Assembly (NCBI GenBank): GCA_041605955.1 | Contig: JBFIXI010000010.1 | Span: 1-64,000, forward strand | From: JAHEJX01 sp041605955 | Lineage (GTDB): Bacteria; Actinomycetota; Acidimicrobiia; Spongiisociales; UBA5794 | Length of the DNA: 64,000 bases | Direction of reading: 5' to 3' | In this document: piece by piece, positions 59,040 through 64,000 of the stretch | Numbering within the stretch: the stretch's first letter is position 1 | Layout of the letters: each line of letters begins with the position of its first letter | Notes under the pieces: model-generated | What the model was told of the DNA's origin: nothing | The model's input: the letters and a program-made list of their open reading frames with translations, nothing else | Databases searched by the model: none | Position numbers and translations under genes: made by a program

Positions 59040-60497
59040 TCAATGTTCGGATTTCGCGGCCAGGTGCGCGCCCAACCGGTACGCCAGAGCTGCGATCGTC
59101 AGGGTTGGATTGGCCGCCCCGCCGGACGTGAAGCTGGCGCTCCCACAGACATAGACGTTTTCCATGTTGTGAACTCGTAGATCAGGACCGATGACGCCGT
59201 CGCGATCGTCCTCGGTCATCCGTGCTGTACACATCGGATGGGCGTGGACGTAGTTCCGCCGAAAGGCGACCCCCAGTTGCATCTGCGTCGCAAACGATTC
59301 GAGCTGCGCCTCGACCGCCCTTGTCCGCTTCGCTTGTATCTCCCCATCGTTGTAGTCGATGACCGGCCGAGGGGTGCCGAAACGAGTCTTCCCCGCCCCT
59401 GGGGAGACGGTATTGCCGTCTTCGGGCGACTGTTCCAGCATTGCGTTCACGAACAGCAAACCTGACGGCGCCGGCCGCCACAGCAAGATGTACTTCCCCG
59501 AACGCTGATCACGCTCCGTATCGAATCGTCGAGTGGCAGCCGTCGGCCCAATGGGCCCGTTGAGCGGGCGATAACCACGCGGCCTTCCTCCTAGGGCGAT
59601 ACCGGTGTGAGATATGAGATGTCGACCCAGATGACCACTGTGATTTCCCAACCCTTCGGGCCACCATTGGTTAGCCGATTGCCGCAGCAGATTTGGGGTT
59701 TCAATGCCCCCCGCGCACACCACGATCGTGTCGGCCGCAACAGTTAGCGTCGTGTCCGCGGCCACATTGCGGCTCTGTACACCGCTGGCGCGCCACTTCG
59801 ATGAGCACAGTATCCGGTCGACAACGGACCCGGTGATCAATCTGAAGCGAGGGGCCTTTTCCAGGCGGTCGATCAGCTCGTCTGCAGTGAACGCCCCGCC
59901 GTCGGGGGCGAGGGAGATGTTGTGATGCATGAGCGGCCAGTCGTGGTCCGACAGGAGGTCGACGAACGGCCGATCACGTTCGTGGAAGGGCCTAGCCGGC
60001 TGCGGAAACGGCGTGCTCCGAGGCGGATGGCCCTCATCGGTGTGATCGCCCGCTACCCGCAGTGCCTGCTCGCCCCGGACGTAATACGGCTCTAGTTCGT
60101 CGTAGCTCAGGGGCCAGTCGAGGCCTTGCCCCGTCACACTCGCAAGTTTGAAGTCCTCTGGACGAAGCCGATAGGCGTCGCCGCTCCACCCCAGCGTCGA
60201 CCCGCCGCGAGCGACCAGCGCCACCCCGGAGAGAGAGTACGTACGATTCCCGATGGTCTCGTAATCGGTCTTGAGGTATCGCGCTCTGCGATGCCAGATA
60301 CGCATCCGCGGGATTCTGTAATCCCGGATCACCTTCTCGCCTATCCGGAGAAGACGGGCGCGCCCACTTGCGCGGCTCCCGGCTTCGAGCATTACGACAT
60401 CGCGCCCGGCATTCACGCACTCGCTGGCAATGATCGCACCGGCAACACCAGAACCGATGATGCAGACATCCGCGTCTATCTGCCTCACGCCGGTCAT
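59040..60497 (-). CDS. GMC-family FAD oxidoreductase
   Basis: 485 residues. FAD-binding VCIIGSGVAGAIIASECVNAGRDVVMLEAGSR opens the protein. GGSTLGWSGDAYRLRP, VVCAGGIETPNLL and the C-terminal HPMCTARMTEDDRDGV, then NVYVCGSASFTSGGAANPTLTIAALAYRLG belong to GMC/choline-dehydrogenase-like enzymes. The HPMCTARM block replaces the common HPMGTCRM and contains the catalytic histidine region. The substrate is an alcohol or sugar. The ATG at 60497 has no clear ribosome site. The next gene upstream, a Gfo/Idh/MocA enzyme, is 33 bases away, so both may act on a sugar. Confidence 0.87.
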   Translation of the reverse strand: MTGVRQIDADVCIIGSGVAGAIIASECVNAGRDVVMLEAGSRASGRARLLRIGEKVIRDYRIPRMRIWHRRARYLKTDYETIGNRTYSLSGVALVARGGSTLGWSGDAYRLRPEDFKLASVTGQGLDWPLSYDELEPYYVRGEQALRVAGDHTDEGHPPRSTPFPQPARPFHERDRPFVDLLSDHDWPLMHHNISLAPDGGAFTADELIDRLEKAPRFRLITGSVVDRILCSSKWRASGVQSRNVAADTTLTVAADTIVVCAGGIETPNLLRQSANQWWPEGLGNHSGHLGRHLISHTGIALGGRPRGYRPLNGPIGPTAATRRFDTERDQRSGKYILLWRPAPSGLLFVNAMLEQSPEDGNTVSPGAGKTRFGTPRPVIDYNDGEIQAKRTRAVEAQLESFATQMQLGVAFRRNYVHAHPMCTARMTEDDRDGVIGPDLRVHNMENVYVCGSASFTSGGAANPTLTIAALAYRLGAHLAAKSEH

Positions 60498-60530
60498 GCG
60501 TACCAGTTCACATCCTGTGGGGTGCGGGCT

Positions 60531-61580
60531 TCATCCGAGCGACGCGTCCCTGTCTTCCCACACGCGTTCCAGGATCGCAACGGTTCGAGTCGCGGTAGAG
60601 GCACTCACAACGAGGTCTTGCGTGCCCGCAATCGCCCCATAGAAGTTCTCAATCAGGCCGGCGATGCCGCGATGACGTTGCCAACTCCTTCCGACCCGCT
60701 TCACGGCGTTCCGAAGGGATCCGCGCCCGAAATCCCAGCCGAGCCTCATTCCCGACAGCAGCTTCCTTGAGAACTTGTCCGGGCCCCTCCCCTCGAGGTA
60801 GCTGAGTAGCTGCCTGCGGAGGTCGACGACGACCGTGCCGGCCTCCAGGAAGTAATGGGCCGCCGCGTACGTGTTGCCATGACCAAAGGAAACGCTCAAG
60901 GAACCAATTTGATCGCGGGTGCTGAGGCCAACTTGAACCAAGTCGGGACTGTTAGCCGGCAGCTCATTGCGCCGGACGAACAGCGCCTTGTGGTGCTCGA
61001 CCTCGCCTAGTGCATCGACGACCAGACTCATGGGATGGTCGATGAGGTTTTGCAGGATCCCTCCCTTCATCGAGTACGCCCAGTGATGTGAACTGCCGTA
61101 GGGAATGGACTCACCGGAGGCGGTCCAGTTGAAGTCGCAGTGGACGGTGATCAGTCGCCCGAACCGCTCCGATGCGATGAGGGCTTTGGCTTGCTGCACA
61201 ACGGGGATTCCCAGCGTGCTGTAACCGGCGCACAAGAGCTTGAGGTTGCTCTCGGCTAGTGACAACAGTTCGGTGAACTCCGCCGCGGTTTCCGTGATCG
61301 GCTTCTCGATGTAGACATGGGCCCCCGCAGCGAGCGCCGCCCCAGCCAGAGTTGCGTGGCTCGGGAGTTGGGTGAGGACATGAACTGAATCAGGTCTCTC
61401 CTCGGCGAGCAGTTGGTTTGCATCGTCGTATGGGGTGCGCCCCGAGAACTCTGCGGCGAGTGCAGCTGCCTTGTGCAGGTTGCGATCACAGAACACCAGC
61501 GTGGAGTCATCGATCCGACTCTCCAGTACTTCCGCGTGGGCGCGTGCAATCTTGCCGCAGCCGATGACGGCGATCTTCAT
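60531..61580 (-). CDS. Gfo/Idh/MocA family oxidoreductase
   Basis: 349 residues. The N-terminal MKIAVIGCGKIARAHAEVLE is the dinucleotide-binding fold, and HVYIEKPITETAAEFTELL carries the catalytic Lys. The second domain has SHHWAYSMKGGILQNLIDHPMSLVVDALGEVE, where the His of IDHP is the usual catalytic residue. A basic C-terminal region (KRVGRSWQRHRG) follows. It is the first gene of a pair with the GMC enzyme, and TAGTTT lies six bases before its ATG. This arrangement suggests oxidation of a sugar or polysaccharide precursor. Somewhat lower G+C in this area may indicate transfer, judged by eye only. Confidence 0.87.
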   Translation of the reverse strand: MKIAVIGCGKIARAHAEVLESRIDDSTLVFCDRNLHKAAALAAEFSGRTPYDDANQLLAEERPDSVHVLTQLPSHATLAGAALAAGAHVYIEKPITETAAEFTELLSLAESNLKLLCAGYSTLGIPVVQQAKALIASERFGRLITVHCDFNWTASGESIPYGSSHHWAYSMKGGILQNLIDHPMSLVVDALGEVEHHKALFVRRNELPANSPDLVQVGLSTRDQIGSLSVSFGHGNTYAAAHYFLEAGTVVVDLRRQLLSYLEGRGPDKFSRKLLSGMRLGWDFGRGSLRNAVKRVGRSWQRHRGIAGLIENFYGAIAGTQDLVVSASTATRTVAILERVWEDRDASLG

Positions 61581-61586
61581 GAAAGC

Positions 61587-61592
61587 AAACTA
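61587..61592 (-). promoter_or_regulatory. Putative -10 hexamer, leaderless Gfo/Idh/MocA gene
   Basis: Minus-strand TAGTTT ends six bases before the ATG at 61580. The rest of 61593-61701 shows nothing clear. Confidence 0.4.
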
Positions 61593-61701
61593 TCCAAAGG
61601 GGACCCTCCGGCGGTTCTTTCCCGATTCTTGCCGGGCATGCCAACCCAGCGGCAGCTTTAACGACGTGGCTTTACCCCCGGTCACGGCAGAGTGCGCGGT
61701 G

Positions 61702-62454
61702 TCATCGGGTCAAACTGAGCCGTCGCTGCGGCAGCAGCTTGAAGAGTGCGAAGTTGAACAAGGCTACGCCGTACATCTCACCCGCCTCTTCCACAATCGA
61801 TCGCGCGTCGAGTATTGCGTCGCCTTCGGCCGTGTCTCCTCGCAACAACGCCAGCTCCACCAGCTCCATACCGAGTGCCCCTCCGACAAACAGCCCCCCG
61901 GCGCCGAGGAACAAGACGAGAGTCTTGCGATCGAGTTGCCGCAGGAGAGGGATCAAAACGACGAACACAACGAGAGCGAACAAACCAGTGACGACATAGT
62001 CGGGGTTGAAGTCGTCGGCAGAAGTGAAGAGCCCCCGCTCCGCAAGCAGGTTGCCGGCCCGTTCGTGCACCTGGGCTACCTCGTCGACAGACAGGGCGAG
62101 GAACACGACGCTGAGGATGAGCCAGTACCTGGACCCGGGCTCATGCCGCGTCTTGGCATTGAGATAGATGACGAACAGCAGCGAAGACGCAATCAGCAAG
62201 TTCAGCATCGAGAAGACCGTCGTGATGCTCGCCTCATCGACAGGGTCGAAGACGGCCGTGAGCGAGTTGAGCAGGCCCTCTCCGAAGACACGGTGGATGA
62301 GGACATGAACTATCGCCAACACGACTAGCGCGCTAACCGCTCCGAATTGAAAGCGATTGAAGGCCCTATCGGTCAGTCGCAGTGTGATGGCAGAATCTGG
62401 CGCGGGCTTGGAGTCCCGCAACCGCTCCTGCGGCTTGGCAACGCTCTTGCGCAT
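61702..62454 (-). CDS. Hypothetical multi-pass membrane protein
   Basis: 250 residues with about six membrane helices. Between them is a conserved-looking acidic motif, LALSVDEVAQVHERAGNLL, with Asp, Glu and His that could bind a ligand or metal. The start is ATG at 62454, with GAGGGGGCC as ribosome site. The last helix is followed by LKLLPQRRLSLTR, a basic tail. I do not recognise the family; DExxxxHE-like membrane proteins of unknown function are common in actinobacteria. It is divergent from the photolyase gene. Confidence 0.65.
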   Translation of the reverse strand: MRKSVAKPQERLRDSKPAPDSAITLRLTDRAFNRFQFGAVSALVVLAIVHVLIHRVFGEGLLNSLTAVFDPVDEASITTVFSMLNLLIASSLLFVIYLNAKTRHEPGSRYWLILSVVFLALSVDEVAQVHERAGNLLAERGLFTSADDFNPDYVVTGLFALVVFVVLIPLLRQLDRKTLVLFLGAGGLFVGGALGMELVELALLRGDTAEGDAILDARSIVEEAGEMYGVALFNFALFKLLPQRRLSLTR

Positions 62455-62572
62455 CGGCCCCCTCGTCTCTGCTCGCCCAATGCTCTACCTAGACAGATCG
62501 ATGTAACCCTACGCGAGCGGCCGCGTCGATGCTGGCGCGGTGGCGGAACCGGGTGAGACGTTCGGGAGGCGC

Positions 62573-62578
62573 TAGCTT
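62573..62578 (+). promoter_or_regulatory. Putative -10 hexamer for the photolyase gene
   Basis: TAGCTT ends nine bases before the ATG at 62588, with no ribosome site between them. Confidence 0.35.
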
Positions 62579-62587
62579 GCACGAACC

Positions 62588-63934
62588 ATGACGGCGTTGG
62601 TTTGGTTCCGCCGCGACCTGCGACTGCAGAACAACCCGGCTTGGGCTGCGGCCACCCGGGGACACGATCACGTCACGGCCCTGTTCGTATTGGACCCACG
62701 GCTGTGGCAAGCCGCCGGGCCGGTCCGCGGACCCCAGCTGGCGGCGCATCTGGTTGCTCTGGACGAAGAGCTCGGTCGCGCCGGGGGGAGGCTCCGGGTG
62801 GTTCCCGGGGACCCGGTCAGCGTGGTCGGCCGATGCGATGCCGATCAGGTCTTCTGGAACGACGACTACACCCCATATGCCCAGCACCGAGACGGCGCAG
62901 TGGCCGCGGCCCTGGGCCCGCGGGCGCAGCGCTTTCACGGCAGCGTGGTGCACGCTCCGGGAAGTCTGCTGACCAAGACCGGCTCGCCGTATCGCGTCTT
63001 CACCCCTTTCTCCCGAGCTTGGGCGCAGCGCAGGCTTCCCGAGGCGAGCATGCCGGGGGCGACAACGATCTCCATCGACGTCGGTGGCGGCATCCCGGAG
63101 GCGGGGCCGCCCCTGATGGCCGGTGGCGAGAGGGCGGCCGCCGATCGCCTGTCTGAGTTCCTCGACGTCGTCGACGACTACGTCGAACTGCGCGACCGCC
63201 CCGACGTCGCCGGCACCTCCCGCCTGTCCGCCGATCTCAAATTCGGCACCATCTCCCCGCTCGACGTGATTGCCGCGGTCGGCGAGGCCACCCCGGGCCG
63301 GGCCGCCGTCGTCCGCCAAATCTGCTGGCGCGACTTCTGGGCCCAAGTGATGTATCACCTCCCGGCCACGGTCGAGCATCCCATGAGGCCCGAGTACGAG
63401 TCGATGGAGTGGCGCAACGACCGCGACGAGTTCCGCGCTTGGTGCCGCGGCCTTACCGGATATCCCATCGTCGACGCCGGAATGCGGCAGCTGCTGGCCG
63501 AGGGTTGGATGCACAACCGCGTCCGGATGATCACGGCTTCGTTCCTGGCGAAAGACCTCCTCGTGGACTGGCGGTGGGGAGAGCGATTCTTCCGTCGTTA
63601 CTTAGTGGACGGCGACCTCGCACAGAACGTCGGCAATTGGCAGTGGGTTGCCGGCACGGGCGCCGACGCCGCGCCCTACTTCCGGGTCTTCAACCCCGTC
63701 ACCCAGGGTCGCAAGTTCGATCCGGACGGCAGTTACGTGCGCCGTTACGTCCCCGAGCTGAGGCAGCTCGCCACCAAGCTCATCCATGCGCCGTGGGAGG
63801 CGACGCCGCTCGAGCTGCTTGGTGCCGGGATCACGCTGGGCGATACCTATCCCGCGCCCCTCGTAGACCACTCCGAGGCCCGGGAACGGGCGCTGGAGAC
63901 TTACCAGGCGGCCCGCAGCCGCGGTTCCGCCTGA
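62588..63934 (+). CDS. phr: Deoxyribodipyrimidine photolyase (class I cryptochrome/photolyase)
   Basis: Light-driven repair of UV pyrimidine dimers. 448 residues. The N-terminal antenna domain opens TALVWFRRDLRLQNNPAW. FAD-domain blocks are RQICWRDFWAQVMYHLP, GLTGYPIVDAGMRQLLAEGWMHNRVRMITASFLAKDLLVDWRWGE, then DGDLAQNVGNWQWVAGTGADAAPYFRVFNP. The Trp residues of the electron-transfer chain are included. The start at 62588 gives a normal N-terminus. The antenna cofactor is not predicted. A single gene, with a -10-like hexamer upstream. Confidence 0.95.
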   Translation: MTALVWFRRDLRLQNNPAWAAATRGHDHVTALFVLDPRLWQAAGPVRGPQLAAHLVALDEELGRAGGRLRVVPGDPVSVVGRCDADQVFWNDDYTPYAQHRDGAVAAALGPRAQRFHGSVVHAPGSLLTKTGSPYRVFTPFSRAWAQRRLPEASMPGATTISIDVGGGIPEAGPPLMAGGERAAADRLSEFLDVVDDYVELRDRPDVAGTSRLSADLKFGTISPLDVIAAVGEATPGRAAVVRQICWRDFWAQVMYHLPATVEHPMRPEYESMEWRNDRDEFRAWCRGLTGYPIVDAGMRQLLAEGWMHNRVRMITASFLAKDLLVDWRWGERFFRRYLVDGDLAQNVGNWQWVAGTGADAAPYFRVFNPVTQGRKFDPDGSYVRRYVPELRQLATKLIHAPWEATPLELLGAGITLGDTYPAPLVDHSEARERALETYQAARSRGSA

Positions 63935-63977
63935 CTCCGCGATCAACCAGGTCACCGGCGGGTGCAACCCCTTCCGA

Positions 63978-64000
63978 TATCCTCAGTCGCCATGACGAAG
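63978..64000 (+). promoter_or_regulatory. Possible -10 and start codon of a gene continuing beyond the window
   Basis: TATCCT (63978-63983) is followed eight bases later by ATGACGAAG (63992-64000). It has the same geometry as other leaderless starts here. Only three codons are visible, so no product can be named. Confidence 0.3.

Noticed and set aside
60575..60600. tRNA T-arm-like ggttcgagtc
   Set aside because: It lies inside the Gfo/Idh/MocA coding sequence and no acceptor or anticodon arms can be formed around it.

Overview
The window is high-G+C, gene-dense DNA with almost no intergenic space; no gap exceeds about 210 bases. It looks like an actinobacterium, probably of the class Acidimicrobiia. 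This is inferred from the TTT/PPTTTT linkers in secreted proteins, a RamB-type regulator beside the glyoxylate genes, many GTG starts, GTGA/ATGA gene overlaps, and first genes that look leaderless. I saw no tRNA, rRNA, CRISPR array, insertion sequence or phage gene.

Layout: 0-6 kb (minus strand) is a telescoped DNA-end-processing operon, nurA-herA-sbcD-sbcC. 6-13 kb holds a small zinc-ribbon protein, nucleoside hydrolase with ribokinase, a lipoprotein sugar dehydrogenase, two MFS permeases and a thioredoxin-type arsenate reductase. 13-18.6 kb is a glyoxylate-shunt locus: a RamB-like regulator divergent from aceB and aceA, with a 37-codon ORF tied to both by ATGA overlaps. 18.7-19.8 kb has a small membrane protein and mscL. 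21.7-27.1 kb is an eight-gene operon for a cytosolic group 3b-type [NiFe] hydrogenase (beta, cyclic-nucleotide-binding protein, gamma, delta, alpha, protease, short HypA, HypC). An EamA transporter pair diverges from it.

27-36.6 kb contains a frameshifted gene, a metallothionein-like protein, a secreted LVIVD-repeat protein, a histidine kinase with a FIST sensor protein, and the most notable item: a GrdB-family (PF07355-like) reductase interrupted by one in-frame UGA in a V-UGA-PVCH context. The UGA is followed by a bacterial SECIS-like hairpin, so it is very probably a selenoprotein that routine annotation would split. Next come a CoA-binding protein and a flippase-glycosyltransferase fusion.

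36.7-47.4 kb carries a second histidine kinase coupled to a Thr/Pro-rich surface protein, a quinone oxidoreductase/thiolase/MaoC set, rpiA, and a sugar locus (Gfo/Idh/MocA enzyme divergent from a galactokinase-like kinase and a nucleotidyltransferase). 47.4-59 kb is a polyamine island: PotABCD-like importer with a GNAT enzyme and a C45 acyltransferase in the same operon, agmatinase, a TetR regulator, class III aminotransferase, FAD amine oxidase and aldehyde dehydrogenase. The two divergent catabolic units share a perfect 8-6-8 palindrome. 59-64 kb has a GMC oxidoreductase, another Gfo/Idh/MocA enzyme, a membrane protein, a photolyase and the start of one more gene.

Two window-wide patterns: TANNNT hexamers 6-9 bases before the start codons of many first genes (leaderless mRNAs), and short tandem duplications (12-34 bp) at gene ends, several of which contain the stop codon.
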